From Ectobacillus antri (lineage in GTDB: Bacteria; Bacillota; Bacilli; Bacillales; Bacillaceae_G), in assembly GCF_003852715.1 (NCBI RefSeq), contig NZ_RIAV01000010.1:1-64000 (forward strand): DNA of 64,000 nucleotides, in the 5' to 3' direction. Numbering within the stretch: position 1 is the stretch's first letter; every line of letters begins with the position of its first letter. The notes under the pieces were generated by a model. It worked only from the letters and a program-made list of their open reading frames with translations, ran no database searches and was not told the origin of the DNA. This document shows, piece after piece, positions 25,682-33,665 of this stretch. Made by a program: the position numbers and the translations under genes.

Positions 25682-26872
25682 TCAGGATGTCAATGCTTTT
25701 TTGAAAATTCCTAATTGCGAGATTCGATTAACTGCCTCTCGTAGGCGTTCTTCTGTATGCAAAAGACCTACCCGTACATAACCTTCACCGTGTGAACCGA
25801 AACCAGAGCCGGGTGCTACCGCGACATGAGCTTGCTCAAGCAGAATGTCTGCAAATTGTTGCGAGGTATAACCCTCAGGTACTTTAAGCCATGCAAAGAA
25901 TGACCCTTCTGGTGCAGTTACTTCCCAACCAATTTGATGACAAGCCGAAATGAGAGCATTTCTACGAGATTCGTAACAAGCAACTAATTCCGTTACACAA
26001 TCTTGCGGTTGTAATAAAGCTTGACGAGCCGCTTCTTGAACAGCACCAAAGATACTGACATACATATGATCTTGCAATACATTCATTCCTTCAATCACGC
26101 TTGCATTTCCAACTGCAAAGGCGATACGCCAGCCTGCCATATTATACGTTTTGGAGAATGTATAAATTTCAATTCCGACATCCTTTGCACCTGGTGTTTG
26201 TAAGAAGCTAAGAGGTTTTTTACCTTCAAATCCAATCGCACCATACGCAAAATCATGGCAAATTAAAATGTCATGTTGTTTTGCAAATGCAACAGTTTCA
26301 TCAAAGAATGCTGGTGTTGCAATTGCGCCTGTAGGATTATTAGGGTAGTTTAAAAACATCATTTTAGCTCGTTTTGCTACATCCCGGTTAATAGATCTGT
26401 AGTCCGGAAGAAATTGGTTTTCCGCCAATAGAGGCATCATTTCCATGTTTACACGTGCTAAAGCTGCGCCGGACCAGTAATCTGGATAACCTGGATCTGG
26501 AACCAGAATACTATCACCAGGTTCTGTAAAGCAAATAGGTAGCTCTACAAGACCGGCTTTACCCCCGAATAATATAGCAACTTCGGTTTCTGGGTTTACT
26601 GTTACCCCGTACTCTTTGGCATAAAAGTCAGCAACAGCTTGTTTCAAGGAAGGGTGACCACGAAAAGGTGGATATTTATGATGAACAGGTTCGGCTACTG
26701 CCTGTTGTAATGCTTGAATAATATGATTCGGCGTGGGCTTATCAGGGTTTCCTTGTCCCAAATTAATTACATCATGACCCTGTGCTATCACTGCATTTAC
26801 CTTCTGTACCAGTCCTGCAAAGAATTGCTTAGGTAGCGAAGTTAATGTCGTGGAGGGTTTGAAATGTTTCAT
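25682..26872 (-). CDS. mtnE: Methionine-salvage aminotransferase MtnE
   Basis: A 396-residue class I PLP aminotransferase that converts 2-keto-4-methylthiobutyrate to methionine. The PLP lysine lies in IYTFSKTYNMAGWR, with NYPNNPTGA and the CHDFAYG aspartate also visible. ATG 26872 is chosen because GAAGAGGTGA precedes it and the family N-terminus (LPKQFFAGL) starts shortly after; an open frame extends about 160 codons further upstream without family similarity and overlaps mtnU antisense. No SAM riboswitch is seen directly before it. It lies upstream of mtnW on the same strand. Confidence 0.9.
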   Translation of the reverse strand: MKHFKPSTTLTSLPKQFFAGLVQKVNAVIAQGHDVINLGQGNPDKPTPNHIIQALQQAVAEPVHHKYPPFRGHPSLKQAVADFYAKEYGVTVNPETEVAILFGGKAGLVELPICFTEPGDSILVPDPGYPDYWSGAALARVNMEMMPLLAENQFLPDYRSINRDVAKRAKMMFLNYPNNPTGAIATPAFFDETVAFAKQHDILICHDFAYGAIGFEGKKPLSFLQTPGAKDVGIEIYTFSKTYNMAGWRIAFAVGNASVIEGMNVLQDHMYVSIFGAVQEAARQALLQPQDCVTELVACYESRRNALISACHQIGWEVTAPEGSFFAWLKVPEGYTSQQFADILLEQAHVAVAPGSGFGSHGEGYVRVGLLHTEERLREAVNRISQLGIFKKALTS

Positions 26873-27065
26873 GTATTTCACCTCTTCGAAAAATTGTTGC
26901 AATTCTAGTGAACAATCATATATTCTTGTTGGGAGTTTGTAAAGAAAAATATAAACAGTGCTTTCTAGATGGAGACTAAGAAGTGTGCACGAAGGAAGAG
27001 GAGTTTTATCAGTGTGGCAAGAAGCGTAGATATGTGCGGAAGATGATGAAATAGGGGGGCTTGTG

Positions 27066-27845
27066 ATGAAAGTAGCTTGTTTGCAAACCGATGTAATATT
27101 TGGTGATGTTGAAAAAAATATAGAACTTGTAGAAGTGATGCTGAAGGAAGCAATGCTAGGTAAGCCAGATATAGTAGTGCTTCCAGAGTTGTGGTCGACG
27201 GGGTATGACTTACAGAGATTAAATGTATTAGCCGATGAGAATGGAAAAGCCATGCAAGCCGTATTTAGTAAATGGGCAAAACAATTTGCTGTCACAATTG
27301 TGGGCGGATCGATTGCAAAGCGCATTGGAACCGATGTTACTAACACCATGTATGTCTATAATAAGCAAGGTGAATGCTTGATGGAATACAGTAAAGCACA
27401 CTTGTTTCAACTGATGGATGAACATAAATATTTAACAGCAGGTAGTACAACAGGAATATTTTCTATTGAGGACACGTTGTGTGCAGGTTTTATTTGTTAT
27501 GATATTCGCTTTCCTGAATGGATGAGAACGCACACAGTGGCAGGTGCAGAAATTTTATTTGTTGTGGCTGAGTGGCCCCTACCTCGTTTAGCGCATTGGG
27601 AGACATTATTGCGTGCCCGTGCTATTGAAAATCAGTGTTATGTGGTTGCTTGTAATCGGGCTGGTGCAGATCCAAATAATGTATTTGCTGGTAACAGTCT
27701 CGTTATTGATCCGTGGGGAGAAATTGTTGCACGCTTGGGACAGGAAGCGGGAATTTTATATGGAGAACTTCATAGAGAACGCGTGAAAGAAGTACGCAAA
27801 GGCATCCCTGTCTTTGCTGATCGGCGCAAAAATATTTATCAATAA
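27066..27845 (+). CDS. mtnU: Carbon-nitrogen hydrolase MtnU
   Basis: A 259-residue nitrilase-superfamily amidase. The catalytic triad is visible: Glu in LPELWSTGYD, Lys in YSKAHLF and Cys in GFICYDIRFPEW. MtnU (YkrU) hydrolyses alpha-ketoglutaramate, the amide left when a glutamine-dependent transaminase makes methionine. It is divergent from mtnE. The ATG follows AGGGGGG. The SAM riboswitch lies downstream of it, so mtnU itself is not riboswitch-controlled. Confidence 0.9.
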   Translation: MKVACLQTDVIFGDVEKNIELVEVMLKEAMLGKPDIVVLPELWSTGYDLQRLNVLADENGKAMQAVFSKWAKQFAVTIVGGSIAKRIGTDVTNTMYVYNKQGECLMEYSKAHLFQLMDEHKYLTAGSTTGIFSIEDTLCAGFICYDIRFPEWMRTHTVAGAEILFVVAEWPLPRLAHWETLLRARAIENQCYVVACNRAGADPNNVFAGNSLVIDPWGEIVARLGQEAGILYGELHRERVKEVRKGIPVFADRRKNIYQ

Positions 27846-27849
27846 ACTA

Positions 27850-27879
27850 TTGACAAAATACTTTTATTCTTGTTATGCT
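27850..27879 (+). promoter_or_regulatory. mtnKA promoter
   Basis: Perfect TTGACA (27850-27855), 18-bp spacer and TATGCT (27874-27879) with an extended TG at 27871-27872. Transcription would start about 27886, just ahead of the SAM-I aptamer. Confidence 0.75.
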
Positions 27880-27916
27880 CGTTTTCGTAATCTTGAAAAT
27901 TTCTGAAAAATAAAAC

Positions 27917-28057
27917 TCTTATCTAGAGCAGGTGGAGGGACTTGGCCCGATGACACCCAGCAACCGACCGTAATACCATTGTGAAATGGGGCGATGTATT
28001 CGCCTGTAAGGCACGGTGCTAATTCCAGCAGAAAGAAAACTTTCTGACAGATAAGAG
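27917..28057 (+). promoter_or_regulatory. SAM-I (S-box) riboswitch of mtnKA
   Basis: The aptamer is closed by CTTATC (27918-27923) and GATAAG (28050-28055). The conserved S-box core GGAGGGACTTGGCCCGATGA, then CAGCAACC, and GGTGCTAATTCCAGCAG are present. P3 is expanded (GAAATGGGGCGATGTATTCG region). SAM binding should favour the terminator that follows. Confidence 0.95.
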
Positions 28058-28073
28058 GGGAGAAGTTGCCTTC

Positions 28074-28104
28074 AAACCTCTTTCGTCGCGAAAGGGGTTT
28101 TTTT
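28074..28104 (+). terminator. SAM-riboswitch terminator before mtnK
   Basis: AACCTCTTTCG-tcg-CGAAAGGGGTT followed by TTTTT. Confidence 0.9.
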
Positions 28105-28138
28105 AAACCCCGCTATCATACATTTTGGGGGAATTTAT

Positions 28139-29314
28139 ATGACATATCAACCTTTGAACGAAGTAAAAGCGGTTTTATTGGCAAGAAAGTTAGGATATTT
28201 TACAGATACAGAGACTATAACTTGCCGTGAGATTGGAGACGGAAACTTAAATTTGGTATTTCATATTACAGGAACAGATAAAAGTATTATTATTAAACAG
28301 GCGTTACCATATGCAAAGGTGGTTGGGGAAAGTTGGCCACTTTCTTTAAAGAGAGCAACTATCGAGAGTCAAGCCTTGCAAATTCAGGCAAAATATGTAC
28401 CTCATCTTGTTCCGCAGGTGTATTATCACGATGAACAGCTAGCTGTTACAGTAATGGAAGATTTATCGCATCTAACGATTGCAAGAACGGGTTTCATTGA
28501 AGGGGAAACATATCCACTTTTATCTGAACACATTGGTGAATTTTTAGCAAAGACTTTATTTTATACATCTGATTTTGGAATGGATACGCAGAGAAAAAGA
28601 GTGCTGGATGGTAACTTCATCAACCCGGATTTATGTAAAATTACCGAAGATCTCGTTTTTACAGATCCATTTGCCGATATTAATACAAATGCATTCGAAG
28701 TCGCTTTACGACCGCAAGTGGAAGAGTTATGGGGAAATGAAGAATTGCGTTTACAAGTCGCACAGACTAAATATAAGTTTTTAACTTGTAAAGAGGCTTT
28801 ACTTCATGGCGATTTACATACCGGTAGCATTTTTGCTTCAAAGACGGAGACAAAAGTAATTGATCCGGAGTTTGCTACGTATGGACCAATGGGGTTTGAT
28901 ATGGGCCAATTTTTTGCAAATTTATTACTAAATGCGATTTCTCGCCCATATCACGAGCGAACTATTTTATTTGAACATATAGAAAAAACTTGGTTCGTTT
29001 TTGTTAGAATTTTTACAGACTTGTGGAAAAAAGAAGGAAAAGAAGCCTATACAACGAGTGAAAAGTGGCTAGAAAATATTCTTCAAAGTATTTTAAATGA
29101 TACGGTTTTGTTTGCAGGATGCGAAGTTATTCGTCGTACGATTGGATTGGCACATGTTGCAGACTTAGATGGTATAGAAGATGAAGTTAGCAAAATTCGT
29201 GCCAAGCAACATGCACTTCGTTGTGGAAGTGCTCTATTACTGAGCAAATTTCCTGTACATATCTCTGTATTTAAAAATGTATTGATACAAACAACTGATG
29301 AGGTGACAGCATGA
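28139..29314 (+). CDS. mtnK: 5-methylthioribose kinase
   Basis: MtnK phosphorylates 5-methylthioribose, the first committed step after methylthioadenosine hydrolysis. The 391-residue aminoglycoside-phosphotransferase-fold kinase shows [12 protein letters not shown] (nucleotide loop), the catalytic [12 protein letters not shown] and the metal-binding [21 protein letters not shown] precedes the ATG. It overlaps mtnA by 4 bp and is controlled by the SAM-I riboswitch upstream. Confidence 0.95.
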   Translation: MTYQPLNEVKAVLLARKLGYFTDTETITCREIGDGNLNLVFHITGTDKSIIIKQALPYAKVVGESWPLSLKRATIESQALQIQAKYVPHLVPQVYYHDEQLAVTVMEDLSHLTIARTGFIEGETYPLLSEHIGEFLAKTLFYTSDFGMDTQRKRVLDGNFINPDLCKITEDLVFTDPFADINTNAFEVALRPQVEELWGNEELRLQVAQTKYKFLTCKEALLHGDLHTGSIFASKTETKVIDPEFATYGPMGFDMGQFFANLLLNAISRPYHERTILFEHIEKTWFVFVRIFTDLWKKEGKEAYTTSEKWLENILQSILNDTVLFAGCEVIRRTIGLAHVADLDGIEDEVSKIRAKQHALRCGSALLLSKFPVHISVFKNVLIQTTDEVTA

Positions 29315-30357
29315 CCGTAGGATTAAATGTACCGCGCTCTGTTCAATGGACCGGCCAATCTATTATTTTGTTAGACCAAACCAAGCTACCGCTCGAGGTG
29401 TACTATAAAGAATTAAAAACAGTGACTGAGGTGTGGAATAGCATTGTTGCTTTAGAGGTTCGGGGAGCGCCGGCTATTGGTATTACAGCTGCATTCGGTC
29501 TGGTACTTGCTGCTCAAGCAGCAAAAGCGGAGGAGATAGAAGAATTTTTCCAAAGCTTTAACACGGCAAAATCGTATTTAGCTAGCTCAAGACCTACAGC
29601 AGTCAATTTATTTTGGGCACTGAATCGTGTAACTGCCGCAATGCAAGGGGCTTTATCAGTGGGTGAAGCAATTGCTTTGGCAGAAGCTGAAGCAATTGCA
29701 ATTCAGCAAGAAGATGAAGAAGTGTGCCGTGCGATCGGTGAGCATGCTTTAACGCTTTTTAATGATGGAGATGCTGTATTGACAATTTGTAACGCAGGAA
29801 GTATTGCTACAGCTCGTTATGGAACAGCATTGGCTCCTTTTTATGTGGCGAAGGAGAAAGGGTTAAATATAAAAGTATATGCAAGCGAAACGCGTCCAGT
29901 GCTGCAAGGTGCACGTTTAACTGCTTGGGAGTTGCAACAAGCAGAAGTAGATGTAACTTTAATTACGGATAATATGGCTGCAAGCACAATTGCTAGTAAG
30001 AGTATCACAGCAATTATTGTGGGTGCAGACCGAATTGTTGCTAATGGTGATACTGCAAATAAAGTTGGTACTTTTGGCTTAGCTATATTAGCCAAGCATT
30101 TTGAGATTCCATTTTATGTAGCGGCTCCTTTGTCTACATTTGATGTATCTTTACAAACTGGTGCTGATATTGTAATTGAAGAGCGCTCAGCTGAAGAGGT
30201 TACACATATGCAAGGTGTTCGAACAGCACCTGAAGGAATTGCAGTATACAACCCGGCTTTTGATGTAACGCCTCATCATTTAATAACAGGTATTATTACA
30301 GAAAAGGGCATTATAAGGGGAGATTTTGAAGTTGAAATAAAACATTTATTTTTATAA
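29311..30357 (+). CDS. mtnA: Methylthioribose-1-phosphate isomerase
   Basis: MtnA isomerises 5-methylthioribose 1-phosphate to the ribulose form used by MtnB. The 348-residue protein belongs to the eIF2B-alpha-like family; seen are [13 protein letters not shown], the catalytic Cys in [10 protein letters not shown], and the Asp in [18 protein letters not shown]. Start ATG overlaps the mtnK stop (ATGA), giving coupled translation. The two genes form one operon behind the SAM riboswitch. Confidence 0.96.
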   Translation: MTVGLNVPRSVQWTGQSIILLDQTKLPLEVYYKELKTVTEVWNSIVALEVRGAPAIGITAAFGLVLAAQAAKAEEIEEFFQSFNTAKSYLASSRPTAVNLFWALNRVTAAMQGALSVGEAIALAEAEAIAIQQEDEEVCRAIGEHALTLFNDGDAVLTICNAGSIATARYGTALAPFYVAKEKGLNIKVYASETRPVLQGARLTAWELQQAEVDVTLITDNMAASTIASKSITAIIVGADRIVANGDTANKVGTFGLAILAKHFEIPFYVAAPLSTFDVSLQTGADIVIEERSAEEVTHMQGVRTAPEGIAVYNPAFDVTPHHLITGIITEKGIIRGDFEVEIKHLFL

Positions 30358-30420
30358 GGAATTACTTTTCCCTTTTTCTCTAGTAAAGAGTTATTTATAT
30401 AGAGAAAGGAGGGAAAACTT

Positions 30421-30570
30421 ATGGAGGAATGGGTTCATTTAGTCGGTAATGTGGGCTTTCCAATTGTCGTTACTTTATATCTGCTTCATCGTGTTGAAAC
30501 AAAGCTTGATGCAGTGGTAGTTGCCATTGAGAAGCTTCCTCAGCATATGCAAACTATGAACAAAAGTTGA
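30421..30570 (+). CDS. YvrJ family small protein
   Basis: A 49-residue protein whose first half (EEWVHLVGNVGFPIVVTLYL) is characteristic of the YvrJ family, small Bacillus proteins with one membrane helix that resemble phage holin-like peptides. The second half is a charged amphipathic helix. GAAAGGAGGG lies 8 nt before the ATG, and a terminator follows the stop. Function is not established. It stands alone between mtnA and the metalloprotease cassette. Confidence 0.85.
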   Translation: MEEWVHLVGNVGFPIVVTLYLLHRVETKLDAVVVAIEKLPQHMQTMNKS

Positions 30571-30575
30571 AATAT

Positions 30576-30610
30576 AAGACAAAAAGGGCCATCATTGGTC
30601 CTTTTGTCTT
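30576..30610 (+). terminator. Terminator of the YvrJ gene
   Basis: AAGACAAAAAGGGCC pairs with GGTCCTTTTGTCTT (one bulge); the flanks could serve both strands. Confidence 0.8.
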
Positions 30611-30616
30611 GTAGTA

Positions 30617-31219
30617 TTATTTACGCAACAGCGGGCTATTGAGAGCGACTTGAAGTTGGTTAGAGGTGAGTAGTGGGAACTTGGAGCGTGTATGGTAGGG
30701 GCCCGGAACAATCCCATGCATTAAATTAAAAGGATCTGGATGGTGAGGAGATCCTAGTGGGCAATCAGGATCGGCATTTGTTAGACGTGTGTTTTCGTTA
30801 CGTGTTAATAAAATATGTCCGATTTCATGAGGAAATGTATACATATTTGCATATGATGCAGCGGCATTTGTTAAAATAATAAATCCTTTCCATGTATCAT
30901 AATAACGCTGAGAATATGCGCAACCAATGACGTGCGGCTCTATGAAATAATTTCCGCCGACGTAGCAAACATAAATCTCTGAATTCGGTGCGACCTCTAG
31001 ACAACTTTGGAGCATAGTGTGAACTTTGGGTTGTTGAGCGAACGGCAATGTATAGCTAATTTCACGATCATAAAAAATAAAGGGAAGTTGCTTCATCTCA
31101 TCTAATTGGAATGTAATTGGACGCCAAATGGAATTTGTTAACATTACATCTCTCGCAAGTCGATTGTTTCTTGTGTGGGCATGCTGAGTTGTGAAAATAC
31201 TTATATTAATATAAGTCAT
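30617..31219 (-). CDS. Putative zinc metalloprotease (HEIGH motif)
   Basis: A 200-residue protein with HEIGH at residues 131-135 (zinc ligands and catalytic Glu) preceded by a hydrophobic strand, then NADPDCPLG and PHHPDPFNLMHG (NLM at 165-167, reminiscent of a metzincin Met-turn). No signal peptide is visible. ATG 31219 is chosen because TGAGGTG lies just upstream; a longer reading frame starts at 31345 without such a site. It follows two paralogous small genes on the same strand. Substrate unknown; a processing protease for its neighbours is only an inference. Confidence 0.7.
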   Translation of the reverse strand: MTYINISIFTTQHAHTRNNRLARDVMLTNSIWRPITFQLDEMKQLPFIFYDREISYTLPFAQQPKVHTMLQSCLEVAPNSEIYVCYVGGNYFIEPHVIGCAYSQRYYDTWKGFIILTNAAASYANMYTFPHEIGHILLTRNENTRLTNADPDCPLGSPHHPDPFNLMHGIVPGPYHTRSKFPLLTSNQLQVALNSPLLRK

Positions 31220-31354
31220 ATAACACCTCAAATAAGTGATGTAACAATATATGTAGAAAAGGTGGATATGCCTGTATATTTGTCCTATTTTTGTATAAAT
31301 CGGAGTCAATAAAAAAATATGAAAATGGCGGGGGGAAGCCGACATTTTACTATT

Positions 31355-31615
31355 TTAAATAAATTTTTTTAAAGTTTTTATATCGTTCATATGAGTTTTT
31401 TGCGTATGGTTAGATAACAGAGGTGGAAGGGACATATTTTCTTTTCCAAGTAATGCATTTAAATTGTTAAGCATATGCAGAAATTGTTCATCTGTAACCA
31501 TTTTACTGGCATGTAAATAGCAAGCCATAGAATAGGCGATTGGACTTGTGTCTATAGTGACATTCATATTTACGTTAGAGTTTCCGCTGTTAGATACACT
31601 GGCGCGACTGCGCAT
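31355..31615 (-). CDS. Small SGNSNVN-motif protein (paralogue 2)
   Basis: An 86-residue protein with the polar motif SGNSNVN at residues 10-16 and a C-terminal amphipathic helix ending ENMSLPPLL. The motif and the C-terminal pattern (E-x-x-L spacing ending E-N-x-S-L) are shared with the next gene upstream, so the two are paralogues. AAAGGAGG is 8 nt before the ATG. No signal peptide or membrane segment. Function unknown; the Ser/Asn-rich motif recalls spore-surface proteins, without firm evidence. Confidence 0.65.
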   Translation of the reverse strand: MRSRASVSNSGNSNVNMNVTIDTSPIAYSMACYLHASKMVTDEQFLHMLNNLNALLGKENMSLPPLLSNHTQKTHMNDIKTLKKFI

Positions 31616-31676
31616 GTCATCATCCTCCTTTAATAAGAAGCAGACCACAACGAGTAGTCTGCTTTTTATACTCCCA

Positions 31677-31997
31677 TTATAATGATTCGTTTTCTCTTAC
31701 TAGTCTGTTTAGCAAAGGTAATAGGTTTGATAGCAATTCTTCGTTTGAAATACTATTTGTTGTTGGAGAAACAGCTGTTTGGCCGCCTTCCAAGTCCCCG
31801 CGATTTTGAAGAGTAGACCCTAAATTTAAATTAACATTGGAGTTACCACTCTCTTGTACATGGGCGTGTACGTGTGCTGCTTTTTGATTTTCAGCAGATC
31901 TTGTTGTACCTAATACATCCTCTACCTCATCCGTTACACCTGCAACAAAATTTTGCCCTAAAATATTTGCCAAATTATTTCTGCTTCGTCTAGCCAA
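31677..31997 (-). CDS. Small SGNSNVN-motif protein (paralogue 1)
   Basis: A 106-residue protein starting at TTG 31997, 8 nt after AAAGGAG. The N-terminus is basic (ARRSRNN), SGNSNVN lies at residues 50-56 and the C-terminus (NEELLSNLLPLLNRLVRENE) is an amphipathic helix similar to that of its neighbour. It is the first gene of a three-gene leftward group with the second paralogue and the HEIGH protease. CATATTGTA upstream fits the -10 of sigma-K promoters, but no matching -35 was found. Function unknown. Confidence 0.65.
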   Translation of the reverse strand: MARRSRNNLANILGQNFVAGVTDEVEDVLGTTRSAENQKAAHVHAHVQESGNSNVNLNLGSTLQNRGDLEGGQTAVSPTTNSISNEELLSNLLPLLNRLVRENESL

Positions 31998-32136
31998 ACT
32001 AACCTCTCCTTTATCTGTCGTTTCAATATGGTTACACCATACAATATGCAAATAGGGACAAATGGACATGGACAAATGAACTAGTACAAACGTTGGTTTT
32101 TGTACTGGCATTTTGTATGTAGTGGAAAAGGTGTAA

Positions 32137-32319
32137 CTATATAAGTCTACGTCGTTTTTTGACATCCAAACAGCAAGAAAATCACAGCACCAGAACGCCT
32201 CGCTACGTATGTATGTTCTTACTTGACACTCGTACCTTTTAGGTCCTAACCGCAACTATATATTGCCGGTTCTTCTTTCCCACCAAAAAAATATTGGTTT
32301 TTCTAGTTGCGCTTATATA
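32137..32319 (+). mobile_element. MITE-like dispersed repeat, copy B
   Basis: About 183 bp homologous along the full length to 579-755. The left end CTATATAAGTCTAC and the right end (GCGCTTATATATA) are imperfect inverted repeats. Shared internal landmarks are CCAGAACGCCT, TTCTTACTTGAC and TTTTTCTAGTTG. No open frame of note. It lies just upstream of the SGNSNVN gene cluster. Confidence 0.75.
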
Positions 32320-32382
32320 TACATATTTTGGTGTTAGTGTATGGTCATGAAATAGTAGATAATAAACAAAAGGAGGCATTGG

Positions 32383-32631
32383 ATGTTTCTTGTTATTTGT
32401 ATTACAGCTTGCTGTCTGTCTCTTCTATTAACAAGTTTGTTTCACAACACAATCATTCCATACATACCTTCCTTGCTATATGCGCTAGGAAGTATATATT
32501 TTTTATGGTTGCACTTTTATATAAGCGATACAGTAGGAAAAATGTTATGCGGTTGGGCGGTTTTATTTGGAATTACTGCGTTACTTACCTTTTGTGTATC
32601 TGCATGGATGGAAGAAAAGAGAACGTGTTGA
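32383..32631 (+). CDS. Small membrane protein, unknown function
   Basis: An 82-residue, very hydrophobic protein with three predicted membrane helices (VICITACCLSLLLTSLF; IPSLLYALGSIYFLWLHFYI; CGWAVLFGITALLTFCVSAW) and a short basic tail. AAGGAGG lies 8 nt before the ATG. Four cysteines fall in or next to the helices. No family recognised. The RDD-family gene follows after about 70 bp on the same strand and may be co-transcribed. Confidence 0.65.
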   Translation: MFLVICITACCLSLLLTSLFHNTIIPYIPSLLYALGSIYFLWLHFYISDTVGKMLCGWAVLFGITALLTFCVSAWMEEKRTC

Positions 32632-32699
32632 TTTAGTTTACAACTGCAGAGTGACATGTTACGATGAGATTTGTAAATGATGGGGAAAGGTGAATAGAA

Positions 32700-33155
32700 A
32701 TGAAGCTTAAAATACACAAATCAGCATTAACAATGACTCGCATCGGAGCAGCTGCAATAGATATGTTTTTAATTTCTTTTGTGTATGGAGTAATTGTAGC
32801 TGTTGCAACAGGAAATTATAGTGCGGTAGCTAATCGTTTTTATGTTAGTTTTGGAAATTATAAGTACGATCTAATATTCGTTTTAGTGTTGATGATAGTA
32901 TATTTTGTATTTTTACCACTGGTATGGAATGGATTTACGGTGGGGAAAAAACTTACACGTACACGTATTGTGATGGAAGACGGTGCTCAAGCAGGATTAA
33001 GTACACTGCTTCTGCGCTTCATTGCAATTGTTCTGCCAAATATTATTTTGCTTGGAATGCCTGCTATTGTGAATATATACATTATGCTATTTCGCAAAGA
33101 TAACAAAGGTTATCATGATATTGTAACAAAAACAAAAATTGTATCTGTTTTGTAA
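32700..33155 (+). CDS. RDD-family membrane protein
   Basis: A 151-residue integral membrane protein with three hydrophobic segments and the RDD signature: an Arg (TRIGAAAIDMFLI, the R...D pair at the first helix) and GFTVGKKLTRTRIV after the second helix. RDD proteins are small membrane proteins sometimes linked to ion transport or envelope stress; this one's role is unknown. GGGAAAGGTG precedes the ATG. No promoter is obvious between it and the preceding small membrane gene. Confidence 0.8.
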   Translation: MKLKIHKSALTMTRIGAAAIDMFLISFVYGVIVAVATGNYSAVANRFYVSFGNYKYDLIFVLVLMIVYFVFLPLVWNGFTVGKKLTRTRIVMEDGAQAGLSTLLLRFIAIVLPNIILLGMPAIVNIYIMLFRKDNKGYHDIVTKTKIVSVL

Positions 33156-33221
33156 TAATTGATTTGTAAAAATAATTTAAATCTTGTGCAAAATTTTACA
33201 AAATTCGATATGGTTAACAGG

Positions 33222-33306
33222 TATAATAGTTTTTATATAGGACTGGCATCTCCTATATAAGTACCCTCCATTGAGAGGCGCGCATCGATGAGCGTGCCCT
33301 TTTTTT
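33222..33306 (+). ncRNA. Candidate structured leader or small RNA with terminator
   Basis: A TATAAT (33222-33227) precedes a 9-bp hairpin (TATATAGGA/TCCTATATA, 33234-33259) and a GC-rich terminator hairpin GGCGCGC (33277-33283)/GCGTGCC (33292-33298) with seven T. CCTC (33265-33268) can pair with GAGG (33275-33278), which would disrupt the terminator. It may be the RDD gene's 3' end or an attenuator for the gene at 33404. No -35 of good quality was found. Confidence 0.45.
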
Positions 33307-33345
33307 ATGGGACAAATCGTTCGAAGGTTACCTTGGTCACACAAA

Positions 33346-33359
33346 TGTTAACGCTTTCA
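33346..33359 (+). promoter_or_regulatory. Possible CcpA cre site
   Basis: TGTTAACGCTTTCA matches the cre consensus TGWAANCGNTNWCA at 13 of 14 positions. It lies 45 bp before the gene at 33404. No well-defined promoter could be drawn around it. Confidence 0.4.
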
Positions 33360-33403
33360 TATTATGATTAGTGTTACAACAAGATGTGATGGAGGTGACA
33401 TGA

Positions 33404-33628
33404 ATGGAGAATATGACAAAATTCTTCCTTGCAGCGTTTGTAGGATGGCTATGGACGATGACTGCAGGAACAATTGATAGCTCTCTTACTTCTTTTTTCC
33501 ACTTTTTCAATATCACTGCGTTAGATGGGTTTATCGATTTTCTGAAATATATGGTGATTTTTATTGGTTGGTTTGCGGTTGCGTTCTTTGGGTGGCGTGT
33601 GCTTTCAGACGCATGGAAACAAGACTGA
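33404..33628 (+). CDS. Small membrane protein, unknown function
   Basis: A 74-residue protein with two hydrophobic helices (FFLAAFVGWLWTMTAG and YMVIFIGWFAVAFFGW), rich in aromatic residues, and a charged C-terminus. GATGGAGGTGA lies just before the ATG. The general form resembles small holin-like or inner-membrane proteins; no family recognised. A cre-like sequence and a possible attenuator lie upstream. Confidence 0.65.
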   Translation: MENMTKFFLAAFVGWLWTMTAGTIDSSLTSFFHFFNITALDGFIDFLKYMVIFIGWFAVAFFGWRVLSDAWKQD

Positions 33629-33635
33629 CCAATGT

Positions 33636-33665
33636 AAAAGAGAAGGAGTTATTTCCTTCTCTTTT
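33636..33665. terminator. Bidirectional terminator
   Basis: AAAAGAGAAGGA pairs with TCCTTCTCTTTT (12 bp) between the small membrane gene and the convergent patA. Confidence 0.9.

Noticed and set aside
26873-27349. N-terminal extension of the mtnE frame by about 160 codons
   Set aside because: No similarity to aminotransferases, runs antisense to mtnU, and a good ribosome site precedes ATG 26872.
31998-32255. N-terminal extension of the SGNSNVN paralogue 1 frame
   Set aside because: It reads into the MITE-like element; the TTG at 31997 has a proper ribosome binding site.
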